Shown in pieces: positions 36,272 through 45,573 of a stretch of 64,000 nt of DNA. The stretch covers positions 1-64,000 of the forward strand of contig CAZUGQ010000007.1 of assembly GCA_964620125.1 (NCBI GenBank), read 5' to 3'. The notes below the pieces were generated by a model, which had not been told where the DNA came from, searched no databases, and saw only the letters and a program-made list of their open reading frames with translations. Source of the stretch: OLB6 sp964620125. GTDB lineage: Bacteria > Bacteroidota > Ignavibacteria > Kapaibacteriales > Kapaibacteriaceae. The stretch's first letter is position 1, and every line of letters begins with the position of its first letter. Both the position numbers and the translations under genes were made by a program.

Positions 36272-36610
36272 TTAGGGGGCTGTGGCTTCGTTAACGGTTG
36301 GCGCAACCTGAAATACCTGATGCAGGTGCGTCATTTCCAATAATCGCTGCACTCTTTCCGGTACGGCAGCAAGAATCAAACCAACGTTCGAGCGCCCCGC
36401 TGTTGCCAAGGTACTAACAAGCATTCCGAGTCCTGTACTATTCATGACCTCAACGTTGCTTAGATCCAACACTATTAGCTGCGCATGTTCCGCAACTGCT
36501 GATGCAACCATGGCCGAAAGGGCAATGCCTTGCTCACCACCAAGCGCATGTGTTGGAAAGGTGATGACCACCTTTCCACCCGGCAACGTCGTCTGCGAAA
36601 AATGCGTCAT
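36272..36610 (-). CDS. STAS-domain protein, anti-sigma factor antagonist-like
   Basis: 112 residues from the ATG at 36610 (MTHFSQTTLPGG). It is a single STAS domain, with LIVLDLSNVEVMNSTGLGML; Ser58 in NSTGLG is at the site phosphorylated in SpoIIAA-like antagonists. It probably binds a partner-switching kinase (RsbW/SpoIIAB type), but none is encoded nearby. It sits between secF and purA with one base between stop and start at each side (TAACATG twice), so it belongs to the operon. Confidence 0.85.
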   Translation of the reverse strand: MTHFSQTTLPGGKVVITFPTHALGGEQGIALSAMVASAVAEHAQLIVLDLSNVEVMNSTGLGMLVSTLATAGRSNVGLILAAVPERVQRLLEMTHLHQVFQVAPTVNEATAP

Positions 36611-36611
36611 G

Positions 36612-37559
36612 TTAGGCCTTGTTTGGCGCAGTGTGAACCTTGCCAATGTTCTTGTGCTTTACACGATCGGTGTACCATAACACGAATGACGAGGCAATGT
36701 AAATGGAAGAATACGTTCCAATGACAATGCCAACAAACATGGTAAAGGCAAACCCTTCCAGCACGTCGCCACCAAAGAATACCAACACTAGCAATGCAGC
36801 TAAAACCGATATACCGGTGATAATCGTTCTGCTCAACGTTTCGTTGATGCTCAGGTTGATGAGGTCGCTCATGCTCATCCCCTTATGCTTCTCTCGGTTC
36901 TCACGAATACGGTCGAATACTACCACCTTGTCGTTGATTGAATAACCAAGTATTGTCAAGTAGGCAGCAATGGAATTGATGCTCAAATCCAGATTGAGCA
37001 ATCCTGTCTTATTGAACAATACGGATATCACAAAGGCAAGCACCACGTCGTGCAAGAGCGCTACGATGGCCCCAAGACCAAACACGAACTCGAACCGTAT
37101 GGCAATGTAGATGAGCATCACAACAAATGCCACCACCAAAGCAAGAATGGAGTTCAAGGCTAACTCAGACGAGACCTTTACAGCCACGTTGTCTGCCCCT
37201 AACAGTGTAACCGAATCGTTAGGAAACTTCTGCTGCAGGCCCGATACGATGCGTTGAGACACTTCGGTAGGGTTCCCCGTAACGCCAATTCGAATGAGAT
37301 ACTCACCAGGTGCACCAAAACTCTTGAGTTCTGCACTACTGAATCCGAGTCTTCCGAGCGAAGCTCGGATCTGCTCCGTACTAGCAGAGTTCTTGGCAAA
37401 CTTGACGGTTACCTGGGTTCCACCCGTGAAGTCAATTCCAAGATCTATCCCCAGCACGAAGCAGGCTATCAAGCCAACAACGCTGATGATGGCAGAGGTT
37501 AAGAATAGCTTTCCCCGCGAGGAGATAAAGTCAATGTTGGTTTTCTTGATCAGATCCAT
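36612..37559 (-). CDS. secF: Protein translocase subunit SecF
   Basis: 315 residues. The N-terminal membrane segment is followed by GIDLGIDFTGGTQVTVKF, the SecF signature, then a short periplasmic domain and five C-terminal membrane helices with SINDKVVVFDRIREN. SecF works with SecD to pull preproteins through SecYEG using the proton gradient. The ATG lies 29 bp after secD. Length and order are normal. Confidence 0.96.
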   Translation of the reverse strand: MDLIKKTNIDFISSRGKLFLTSAIISVVGLIACFVLGIDLGIDFTGGTQVTVKFAKNSASTEQIRASLGRLGFSSAELKSFGAPGEYLIRIGVTGNPTEVSQRIVSGLQQKFPNDSVTLLGADNVAVKVSSELALNSILALVVAFVVMLIYIAIRFEFVFGLGAIVALLHDVVLAFVISVLFNKTGLLNLDLSINSIAAYLTILGYSINDKVVVFDRIRENREKHKGMSMSDLINLSINETLSRTIITGISVLAALLVLVFFGGDVLEGFAFTMFVGIVIGTYSSIYIASSFVLWYTDRVKHKNIGKVHTAPNKA

Positions 37560-37588
37560 GGCTTTCCTCGTTCCGTTCTGCGTTGTCC

Positions 37589-39643
37589 TTAGGCCTTCTT
37601 CTGGCCAAGGTTGATTGTGGTTGCACCACGGGCAATGATGAGCTCAAACATGGCGCGCGTTACCACAATGGCTGTGAACAACGTCATCAATACACCAATG
37701 ATAAGCGTGACGGCAAAGCCCTTAACGGGGCCGGTGCCAAGGAAAATGAGCACGACGCCGGACAACATGTTGGTCACGTTCGAATCAAGCACTGCACTCC
37801 AGGCCTTGTCAAATCCTTGCTCAACAGCAGATCGCAACTGTCGGCCAGCTGCCAACTCCTCCCGGATGCGTTCGAATACAAGAATGTTAGCGTCAACCGC
37901 CATTGCTGTGGCCAATATGATACCGGCAATGCCGGGTAGTGTAAGCGTACCACCAAAACCAATGAGTGCTGCAACTACCAACAGTACGTTCATTAGCAGG
38001 GCGATATCGGCTAATGCACCACCAACTGCGTAGTACACCAGCATGAACACGATTACCAACCCTAAGGAGATGAGAGATGAGGTAATCCCCCGGCGAATGG
38101 AGTCCTCACCAAGTGATGGACCAACAACTCGCTCTTCAATAATTTTTACAGGTGCCTTCAGTGCACCAGCTTTCAATACAACTGCCAACAGATTGGCTTC
38201 AGCAGCACTCCGCGATCCGGTAATCTGTGAAGAGCCATTGGGAATCTTGTTGATCACGTTTGGAGCTGAGTACACCCTGTCGTCCAAAACGATGGCTATT
38301 CTCTTGCCAATGTTTGCTCCTGTGATCTGTGCCCATCGCTCCGATCCGAGTGCATCCATCTGCATCATCACGATAGGAGCATTGTTGGCTGGGTCAAAGC
38401 TGGGATACGCTTCTGTAATCACATCACCTGTAAGCTCTGCTTCCGACGCAACAGCGTACATGTAGTATGCCTTCTCGCTTTCAGGGGCATCATCAGCTCC
38501 CTCACTCGTTGCTCCTACAAGGATTTCCATGTCTACGGGAACCACTCGCTTGACATCTGGTCTGTCAAGAATGGCCAGAACCTTTGCAAGGTCGCGAGAG
38601 GAAATCATGAAGTTGTAGAAGCCTTCGGTCGGCAGTCCATCGACCTTCACACCTGCAAGGGAAAAACTTTGCGGTTGACTGTTCTCGGTTTGGGCATAAT
38701 ACCCAGCAATCATGTGCGAAAGCGGATAATCTGCACGTATCCTGCGAGTCCGCTCATCATCCGACAATCCTGCATACGGATCAGCTGTGTCCGCTGCCTT
38801 GGCACTGTCGGCCTTCGCACTATCAGTTGCCGTGGTGTCTGTTGCCGTTGCTGTTGCTAACGCAACGTTCCGTGTGCTATCGGCTGTTGTACTGTCCACT
38901 GTTGCCGTGTCAGCAGCTTCTTCCACCACACCTTTTAGCGCATTGTCAATGGCAAGTACTGCCTGAACAAAACGTGTTCCATTTAACACTCGCTTGAACT
39001 CCAGTCGAGCGGTGGTTTGCAGCAGCTTTCGAATTTCCGACTCGTCCTTTACGTCGGGTAGCTCTAGCTGAATACGGCGTGAGCCAACCTTCTCTATCGC
39101 AGCTTCCGATACGTCGTACTTATTAATACGCTGTTTGATCACCTGCAAGGCCTGATCAACGGCTTCATCCACATCCTTGCGCAATTTCTCTACAACAGCT
39201 TCCTCGGTTACATCAAGCTGGTTGCTCACTGTAAAGTATTGCAGAAGCGACATTTTCCGTTTGCGGAAGTTCGCAAGGAAGGTTTCCAGTACGTCAAGGT
39301 CAGACTTGTCCGTTTGCTTACGCGTATCCTCCAGTACCTTCATGAACTCATCATCAATAGCATCCGACAATGCAGATTCCTCGATGAGCTTGAGCACGTC
39401 AACTTCCAGCGTAACGTACATGCCGCCACGCAGGTCAAGACCAAGCTTCATCCGTTTGGACTTTGCCTGATCGTACTCCTCTCCCTTCGACTCCTCCCAC
39501 GCTTCTAAGGCTGCGGAGTCAGACTTGAGAGCAGATCGCTCGGCATCAAGCTGATAGAACTGATAGGTGGGGTAAAACAGGTATGCGGCCGCCGCCAATG
39601 GCAGGATGATGTACAACCAGCGACCTAATGACTTTTGATTCAA
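37589..39643 (-). CDS. secD: Protein translocase subunit SecD
   Basis: 684 residues from a TTG at 39643. I choose this start because an exact AGGAGG lies 5 nt upstream and the protein then begins LNQKSLGRWLYIILPLAAAA, a normal first membrane helix; the frame is open to 39781 but that would cover the promoter and hairpin. MKLGLDLRGGMYVTLEV (about 65) is the SecD signature. The large periplasmic P1 domain has a low-complexity Ala/Asp/Thr insert (ATATATDTTATDSAKADSA). The six C-terminal helices include DANILVFERIREEL. It heads the secD-secF-STAS-purA operon. Confidence 0.95.
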   Translation of the reverse strand: MNQKSLGRWLYIILPLAAAAYLFYPTYQFYQLDAERSALKSDSAALEAWEESKGEEYDQAKSKRMKLGLDLRGGMYVTLEVDVLKLIEESALSDAIDDEFMKVLEDTRKQTDKSDLDVLETFLANFRKRKMSLLQYFTVSNQLDVTEEAVVEKLRKDVDEAVDQALQVIKQRINKYDVSEAAIEKVGSRRIQLELPDVKDESEIRKLLQTTARLEFKRVLNGTRFVQAVLAIDNALKGVVEEAADTATVDSTTADSTRNVALATATATDTTATDSAKADSAKAADTADPYAGLSDDERTRRIRADYPLSHMIAGYYAQTENSQPQSFSLAGVKVDGLPTEGFYNFMISSRDLAKVLAILDRPDVKRVVPVDMEILVGATSEGADDAPESEKAYYMYAVASEAELTGDVITEAYPSFDPANNAPIVMMQMDALGSERWAQITGANIGKRIAIVLDDRVYSAPNVINKIPNGSSQITGSRSAAEANLLAVVLKAGALKAPVKIIEERVVGPSLGEDSIRRGITSSLISLGLVIVFMLVYYAVGGALADIALLMNVLLVVAALIGFGGTLTLPGIAGIILATAMAVDANILVFERIREELAAGRQLRSAVEQGFDKAWSAVLDSNVTNMLSGVVLIFLGTGPVKGFAVTLIIGVLMTLFTAIVVTRAMFELIIARGATTINLGQKKA

Positions 39644-39669
39644 GGATGCCTCCTGGAACGAACTGCAAC

Positions 39670-39692
39670 GACCCTCCGAACAATGGAGGGTC
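39670..39692 (-). promoter_or_regulatory. Leader hairpin of secD
   Basis: An 8-bp stem (GACCCTCC with GGAGGGTC, loop of 7) in the 5' leader, 27 bp before the TTG start. One arm carries CCTCC, which could instead pair with the AGGAGG at 39654-39649, so a switch that hides the ribosome site is possible. Confidence 0.45.
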
Positions 39693-39705
39693 GGGACAAG
39701 GACGG

Positions 39706-39713
39706 CAAATATA
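39706..39713 (-). promoter_or_regulatory. Bacteroidota-type -7 element for secD
   Basis: TATATTTG on the minus strand, identical to the octamer ahead of rimP, 63 bp before the TTG of secD. It is in the spacer to the divergent trmB. Confidence 0.6.
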
Positions 39714-39743
39714 CGGTAGCACCCTCTACTTAAATTGGTGCTC

Positions 39744-40451
39744 ATGAGTTGGATGGAGCTCGACCTAAGCAAGTACCCCATGCCCAGGGTTCGCCACCAC
39801 GTTAGTCCGCAGAGTTATCTCCCGGCCAGTCAACAACATGTTCGTCCGGCATGGTATCCTCCGCCCATTAACCACATTCAGTGGAGTGCATGGTTTGGTA
39901 ATGGGGCTCCGGCTGATGTGCTCGACATTGGGTGTGGCCGCGGCGGATTCCTATTACAGTATGCGCTGGCAAATCCAACACACAACGTTCTGGGCTTGGA
40001 AGTCCGCGAAACACTCGTCAACTGGATCAATAGCGTGATCCATGGTGAACGGCTAGCCAACGCACGGGCAGTTTGGTATTCCGTTGCAAACGGCCTTTCG
40101 TGGATTCCAACGGCCAGCATTCACACTGTTACCTATCTATTTGCTGATCCCTGGCCTAAAAAACGACACCACAAGCGGCGCGCCTTCACCGCCGAACTGT
40201 TAACGGAGCTGGATCGCATTCTCACACCAGACGGAACCATCTATCTGGCTACCGACCGCCACGACGTTGAAGCACACCAGGCCGAAGTGATTTCTCATCA
40301 CGGAACATTCCTGCTCGAACACATCGATCCCACGTCCTGGCCTTTCCCATTCGCTACCGATCAACAACGTTTCTGCGAGCGCAAGGGAATCGCCTACACA
40401 CTCGCAAAGGCATACCGCCGTTCAACACCCACCACTTCACTCACACCGTAG
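39744..40451 (+). CDS. trmB: tRNA (guanine-N7)-methyltransferase
   Basis: SAM-dependent methylation of G46 in tRNA. VLDIGCGRGGFLLQYA is the SAM motif, and FADPWPKKRHHKRR is the family-specific active-site block. Then come LDRILTPDGTIYLATD and the C-terminal ERKGIAYTLAKAYRR. 235 residues from the ATG at 39744; ATG 39753 is possible too, and the frame is open from 39735 (TTG). First of a plus-strand run that ends with kmo. Confidence 0.95.
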   Translation: MSWMELDLSKYPMPRVRHHVSPQSYLPASQQHVRPAWYPPPINHIQWSAWFGNGAPADVLDIGCGRGGFLLQYALANPTHNVLGLEVRETLVNWINSVIHGERLANARAVWYSVANGLSWIPTASIHTVTYLFADPWPKKRHHKRRAFTAELLTELDRILTPDGTIYLATDRHDVEAHQAEVISHHGTFLLEHIDPTSWPFPFATDQQRFCERKGIAYTLAKAYRRSTPTTSLTP

Positions 40452-40474
40452 CAACAATCCCCCGTCCACACTCA

Positions 40475-41074
40475 ATGCGCTACGACCGCAGCTCTACCAC
40501 TCTGATGCCGGAAGTGATTCTCCTGGGATACCGCAACGGTTTTTTCCCCATGGCCGATCCGGACACAGATAGGGTGCACTGGCATCGTCCAGACCCACGC
40601 GGGGTGCTGCCACTGGATCGTATTCACCTGTCGCGATCATTGCGACAAGTTGTTCGCAGAGGGACGTTTCGCGTTACGGTGAACGAATGTTTTCAAGACG
40701 TCATCGCAGCGTGTGCCAATCGCGAAGACACATGGATATCGGACGCCATCAAAGAAGCCTACACGGAGCTCCACAACCTTGGTTATGCACACAGCGTTGA
40801 AGCGTGGATTGGAACAGAACTCGTTGGTGGCTTGTATGGCGTTGCCATCAACGCAGCGTTCTTTGGCGAGAGCATGTTCTCCCACGTGAGCAACGCCTCG
40901 AAAGTGGCTTTTGTGCACCTTGTACAGCAACTTCGGGAAAGGGGCTTTCGGTTGCTTGATACACAATACGTGAACGACTTTACACTTTCCCTCGGAGCGA
41001 TTCAAATCCCTGATGTTCTATATCAGGTTATACTTGCCGACGCACTTAGCCACGACATTGCATTTATCGAGTGA
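40475..41074 (+). CDS. aat: Leucyl/phenylalanyl-tRNA-protein transferase
   Basis: N-end-rule enzyme that adds Leu or Phe to proteins with N-terminal Arg/Lys. 199 residues, with GYRNGFFPMADPD, DPRGVLPLD, TWISDAIKEAYTELH, VGGLYGVAINAAFFGESMFS and DTQYVNDFTLSLGA, all typical. The length is normal. The stop overlaps the GTG start of the OmpA lipoprotein by GTGA. Confidence 0.95.
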   Translation: MRYDRSSTTLMPEVILLGYRNGFFPMADPDTDRVHWHRPDPRGVLPLDRIHLSRSLRQVVRRGTFRVTVNECFQDVIAACANREDTWISDAIKEAYTELHNLGYAHSVEAWIGTELVGGLYGVAINAAFFGESMFSHVSNASKVAFVHLVQQLRERGFRLLDTQYVNDFTLSLGAIQIPDVLYQVILADALSHDIAFIE

Positions 41075-42786
41075 AGTCTTCGATACCACGTTCTCTTGTC
41101 CGTCTGGCACTGCTCACTGTGTGGAGTATGGTTCTCGTTGCCTGTTCCACGGAGCGGATTTCCCGCGCTGTTCCTCCTTGCCCTCCCCCCCCTGCACCAG
41201 CAGCCTGCCTTCCAGGCTACACCAAAGAAGTTGTGTACGATACGTCGCGAGTCATGGACGGTGCCCGTTGGTCAATACGCCGAGTGTCGGGCGCAAACAG
41301 CTCCATTCATGAATGGGCGCTTTTGCCACAGTCGGGAGCATTTCTGCTACTGTCTGGCGAAAGACCAGGTGTTGCTACCTATAGGACAGTGAGCCGCGAT
41401 AACGTTTCAACCATTTCCGTACAATCCATCGAGATTCCGGGCACCGTGTTTGTAACAAGCGTACTTGATAACAGGATTACGGGCGACGCATCCATCGTGC
41501 TCGCCGAAGTCAGAAACGGCTACGCCGTTAGTACGTCGGAGATTGCTGCACCAGTAAATCTTCCTCTCCATTGGGATGGCCACCCAGCACTCAATGCCGA
41601 TGGCTCACTTCTTGTATTCGCGTCCGACAGACCGGGTGGTGAAGGTGGCACAGATCTCTACTACAGCAGACGCACCTCAGCAGGTTGGACGGAACCACAA
41701 CACGTTGTTGGTGTGATCAATACCCCGTGCGACGAGCTATCACCATCGTTTGCATCTGATTCGGTTTTACTGTTTGCATCTGCCGGACACAGTACCGTTG
41801 GTGGGTACGACCTCTTTGCCGCAACGATCGATGCATCAGGAACTGAATTCTCCGTTGGTGAGCCCCGAAATCTGGGACAGCCAGTCAACACGCCGTACGA
41901 TGAGCTGTTTCCCGTCTGGGCTGATGCAACCACACTCTATTACAGCAGTGATCAACCACTGCCGCAAGGCAGGCAACGCAAGGATTTCGATGTATTCGTG
42001 CTTACCTCGAAGCGTTTGCCTACGATTGCCCCAGCCCCTTCCCTGCCTGTGTCAACACCAGTCCAACCTCCATCGCCGGAAGAACCCGTGCCTCAGGTTA
42101 CGATCACGGGCACGGTGGTGCGCGAAGACACGCGTGAACCTGTGCAGGGTGCAGACGTAACAGCAACGGATCCGCAGGATAATCACGTGGTTGCGCAGAC
42201 AATTACGGATACGGCCGGGAAGTATTCCATGGATGTACCTGCAGGCAAGCCTGTAGATGTTCAGGCCCAGACACCGGAGTTGTTCTTCGACAAGGTTCGT
42301 ATCGACGTACCGGCCCAGCAGGATTCGGTTCAGGTGTCTGGAACTGTGCCTCGAGATACAATCACCATCAGTCAACCACTTTCGTTGCCCGCCACATTTG
42401 TTCTCCGTGTAAACTTTCCCACGGCCATTTACGATGCCCCTTACCAGTACACCCTGGATAGTAATGGCATGGAAACCACGCAAACGTGGCAGCAGGCACT
42501 CGACGAACTTGCTACGAATGTGAAGCGCACCGGTAGCAGGCTTAAGCGTCTGGTGCTGATAGGGCATACTGACGATGTAGACTCCGACGCCAACAACCTT
42601 GTGCTTGGACGCAACAGGGTAAACTTTATCATGGACCAGCTTGTGTCTCGTGGCGTGGATCGTTCAGTCCTTGAAGGTCGTTCAGCAGGTGAGTCCTTGC
42701 TGCCAAACAAACGCGCAAATGAGAGCATCGTGCTTTGGCGCAAGCGTGCTCGCAGGGTTGAACTCGTTAAGGTGCTACAGCAATGA
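41071..42786 (+). CDS. OmpA-family lipoprotein with WD40-like propeller
   Basis: 571 residues, GTG start. Lipoprotein signal with box LVAC (SMVLVACSTE), then a Pro-rich linker with a run of 8 C in the DNA (41185-41192). A PD40/TolB-like propeller follows (LVFASDRPGGEGGTDLYYS, ELSPSFASDSVLLFAS, GGYDLFAA). Next is a carboxypeptidase-regulatory-like domain (TITGTVVREDTREPVQGAD). The C-terminal OmpA domain has IGHTDDVDSDANNLVLGRN and binds peptidoglycan. The layout matches Bacteroidota proteins such as PorE/P60-like ones, some tied to T9SS anchoring; this link is inference. Overlaps the next gene by ATGA. Confidence 0.88.
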   Translation: MKSSIPRSLVRLALLTVWSMVLVACSTERISRAVPPCPPPPAPAACLPGYTKEVVYDTSRVMDGARWSIRRVSGANSSIHEWALLPQSGAFLLLSGERPGVATYRTVSRDNVSTISVQSIEIPGTVFVTSVLDNRITGDASIVLAEVRNGYAVSTSEIAAPVNLPLHWDGHPALNADGSLLVFASDRPGGEGGTDLYYSRRTSAGWTEPQHVVGVINTPCDELSPSFASDSVLLFASAGHSTVGGYDLFAATIDASGTEFSVGEPRNLGQPVNTPYDELFPVWADATTLYYSSDQPLPQGRQRKDFDVFVLTSKRLPTIAPAPSLPVSTPVQPPSPEEPVPQVTITGTVVREDTREPVQGADVTATDPQDNHVVAQTITDTAGKYSMDVPAGKPVDVQAQTPELFFDKVRIDVPAQQDSVQVSGTVPRDTITISQPLSLPATFVLRVNFPTAIYDAPYQYTLDSNGMETTQTWQQALDELATNVKRTGSRLKRLVLIGHTDDVDSDANNLVLGRNRVNFIMDQLVSRGVDRSVLEGRSAGESLLPNKRANESIVLWRKRARRVELVKVLQQ

Positions 42787-44930
42787 CGCCCTCCACCACC
42801 TGGCGAGTGCTTCTATACGCAACCATATCCTTGGTTGTGCTAACAGCGATCTACATCATCGTTGTACTCTCCAGTGGATTGCCAACGCTACAAGAACTTG
42901 AAAACCCCCGACAGGATCTGGCAACACAGGTACTAAGCTCCGACGGTGTTGTGCTCGACCACTTTGCTACCACGCGGCGCACGTACGTTCCGTATGACAG
43001 CATTCCGACGGACTTCATCAATGCGCTTATTGCCACGGAGGACAGAGCATTTCGCAGTCATTGGGGTGTACACGTAACTCGAATAATCAAAGCAGCGGTA
43101 AAGAACATCGTTGCGATGGAAACGCGCGAAGGAGCTAGCACCATAACCCAGCAGTTGGCGCTCAATCTGTACTTCGCGCGCGAGCATTCTCTTGCTCGAA
43201 AGATCCGCGAGGCATGGACAGCCTTGCAAATCGAGCGAACGTACACGAAGAATGAAATCCTTGAGATGTACGCCAACACCGTGTATTATGGCAAAGGGGC
43301 TTTCGGTTTGCGCGTTGCCAGCAACACGTACTTCAATAAAGAGCCGATGCAGCTTACTACGGCTGAGTGTGCGTATCTGGTGGGCCTCTTCAAGGCACCT
43401 GAGCGATACAACCGCAATGACAGCGCTGGCATCTCGCGCAGGAACCTCATCCTGCACATGATGAGAGACGAGGGCTACATAACTGACGACCGGTACGCTG
43501 CTGCCACAACAGAGCCGTTGGCAAAACCAAAGGCCACGGATATCTATCAAGGCATAGCTCCACACTTTGTGGAGATGATTCGGCAGCAGCTCGGAAGAGA
43601 CGGAGAGTGGGCAGACAGGCTCGGTGGGCGCGACCTTTACCGTGACGGCCTGGTTATCACAACCACACTGAACTCGCGGATTCAGAAGTACGCCAATGAA
43701 GCCGTGGAGGCTCACCTGAAAGAGTATCAGCGCATGTTTGATAACACATGGTCGTGGCAACAGAACCGAAGCGTACTCTCAGCAATTGTCGACAAAGCAA
43801 TCAAACAGCGCACGGACTACATATCAGCAGCACCCAGTGAACGTAAATCACTTATAAGTAAGCTCAAGAACAACAGAAAGTTTGTTGACAGCGTGAAGCG
43901 GAGTGCATCCACAATACAAACTGGCGTGGTGGTACTGGATGCTCGTACCGGAGCCATCCTTGCCCTCGTTGGAGCTTCACCACAGTCGATGAAACTTGAT
44001 GCCGCTGCCAGGTATTCACTTAACCATGTGACGCAAATCAAACGGCAGCCTGGTTCCGCATTCAAGCCATTCGTGTATGCATCGGCCCTCGAGGCAGGCA
44101 TGTCTCCCGACTCGGTCGTGGAGAGTGGACCGTTCAGCATCACCCTACCGTCAGGTCAAGTATGGGCACCGCGCGGATCTAGTAAGGAGGGCGGTCCGAT
44201 GTCGTTGCGCTCTGCTCTCAAGTATTCTACCAACACGGTTGCGGCACGATTGATCACTCAGGTTACTTCGCCTGGAGCGGTGATTGACGTGTGTAGGCGC
44301 ATGGGTATCACCTCCAAACTGCAGGCTGTGCCCTCGATTGCTTTGGGTGCTGTGGAGGTTAGCCCTCTTGAACTCACCGCTGCATACATTCCCTTCACAA
44401 ATCAAGGATTGTCCGTACCACCAGCAGCCATCACTAAAATCGAAGACAAGATGGGTAACGTGCTCTGGGAAGCAAAGCTGCCAACAAACATCACCGATGC
44501 GATTGATAGCGAAGTTGCCTACAACATGCTGAGCATGATGAGGGGTGTGGTGGACGGAGGTACCGGATCTCGAGTTCGACAATACTTCAAACAGGAAGCG
44601 GCCGGCAAGACGGGTACCACCAACGACTTTGCCGACGCTTGGTTTGTTGGATTTACATCACGGCTGGTTGCAGGAGTCTGGACAGGCTTTGATGACCGCA
44701 GGGTACACTTTACTGGCGACTATGGTCAGGGCGGGCGAGCAGCCGCGCCAATCTGGGGACGCATGATGGCACGCATCAGCACCGACTACACCCTTCCGTA
44801 CACCAGAAGTACCTTTCCCGTGCAGGCGGCTTCTTCCGACACCCTTGATCCCGAAGCCATCTACAATCCGCCTTCTGAACAAAGTCCCACACAGGAAGAA
44901 CCTCCCGATAGTGTCAGCACAAGACCATAA
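42783..44930 (+). CDS. Class A penicillin-binding protein (PBP1A-like)
   Basis: Bifunctional peptidoglycan synthase, 715 residues. One N-terminal membrane helix (VLLYATISLVVLTAIYIIVV), then a GT51 glycosyltransferase with ALIATEDRAF (catalytic Glu86) and EGASTITQQLALNLYF. The transpeptidase has SAFK (Ser424/Lys427, in QPGSAFKPFVYAS), STN (KYSTNTVAA) and KTGTTNDFADAW (Lys609). All catalytic residues are present. The end is a short Pro/Glu-rich tail. It overlaps the OmpA lipoprotein gene by ATGA. Confidence 0.95.
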   Translation: MTPSTTWRVLLYATISLVVLTAIYIIVVLSSGLPTLQELENPRQDLATQVLSSDGVVLDHFATTRRTYVPYDSIPTDFINALIATEDRAFRSHWGVHVTRIIKAAVKNIVAMETREGASTITQQLALNLYFAREHSLARKIREAWTALQIERTYTKNEILEMYANTVYYGKGAFGLRVASNTYFNKEPMQLTTAECAYLVGLFKAPERYNRNDSAGISRRNLILHMMRDEGYITDDRYAAATTEPLAKPKATDIYQGIAPHFVEMIRQQLGRDGEWADRLGGRDLYRDGLVITTTLNSRIQKYANEAVEAHLKEYQRMFDNTWSWQQNRSVLSAIVDKAIKQRTDYISAAPSERKSLISKLKNNRKFVDSVKRSASTIQTGVVVLDARTGAILALVGASPQSMKLDAAARYSLNHVTQIKRQPGSAFKPFVYASALEAGMSPDSVVESGPFSITLPSGQVWAPRGSSKEGGPMSLRSALKYSTNTVAARLITQVTSPGAVIDVCRRMGITSKLQAVPSIALGAVEVSPLELTAAYIPFTNQGLSVPPAAITKIEDKMGNVLWEAKLPTNITDAIDSEVAYNMLSMMRGVVDGGTGSRVRQYFKQEAAGKTGTTNDFADAWFVGFTSRLVAGVWTGFDDRRVHFTGDYGQGGRAAAPIWGRMMARISTDYTLPYTRSTFPVQAASSDTLDPEAIYNPPSEQSPTQEEPPDSVSTRP

Positions 44931-45573
44931 CACCTGGGATTTTCCCGGAAGCACGCTTGCAGTGGGTACGCTGTTTGCTATTGGACGCAACTACTCTGCC
45001 CATGCTGCAGAGATGAATGCTGCCGTCGATGCAGAACCCATCGTTTTTCTCAAGCCCCCTACCGCATACCGTCCAACCGGCAGCATCATTCACCTGCCCA
45101 CATGGAGTGCTACTGTGCATCACGAAGTGGAGGTTGTGGTTGTGATAGGCCAGAGTGTTTCTCGGATCTCCGAATCAGAAGCATGGGATGTTGTAGCTGG
45201 GATTGGAATCGGGTTAGACCTTACTGCTCGTGACGTACAGGCCAAGGCTAAATCAGAAGGAAACCCTTGGGCACGAAGTAAAGGATGGCCTGGATCGGCT
45301 CCGGTAAGTCCACTGGTTCCTGTTGCACATGCTGGAAAGGGGCCATGGCAATTAAGTCTTTTGGTGAACACAGAAGTACGGCAGCGTGCCACAACGGATC
45401 TGATGGAACACCCGATTCCTCGACTGATTTCGGAAGTAGCGAAGGTGTTTACGTTGCGTCCTGGAGATGCCATCTTTACCGGTACGCCTGAGGGCGTGGG
45501 ACCCGTTGTTGCCGGTGATGTTGCCGTTGCACGACTTGATTCATTGACGGAGCTCACAGTGAGGTTTGCATGA
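44911..45573 (+). CDS. Fumarylacetoacetate hydrolase family protein
   Basis: 220 residues from a GTG at 44911, within the end of the PBP gene; the frame is open from 44845 (ATG), but the FAH core starts only at AIGRNYSAHAAEM. Metal ligands are expected in HHEVEVVVVIG (E-x-E) and GLDLTARD, and the end GDAIFTGTPEGVGPV is the hallmark of the family. Its size fits the FAHD1/acylpyruvase or isomerase/decarboxylase group rather than full FAH. The substrate is not predictable. Its TGA overlaps the next ATG. Confidence 0.88.
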   Translation: MSAQDHNTWDFPGSTLAVGTLFAIGRNYSAHAAEMNAAVDAEPIVFLKPPTAYRPTGSIIHLPTWSATVHHEVEVVVVIGQSVSRISESEAWDVVAGIGIGLDLTARDVQAKAKSEGNPWARSKGWPGSAPVSPLVPVAHAGKGPWQLSLLVNTEVRQRATTDLMEHPIPRLISEVAKVFTLRPGDAIFTGTPEGVGPVVAGDVAVARLDSLTELTVRFA

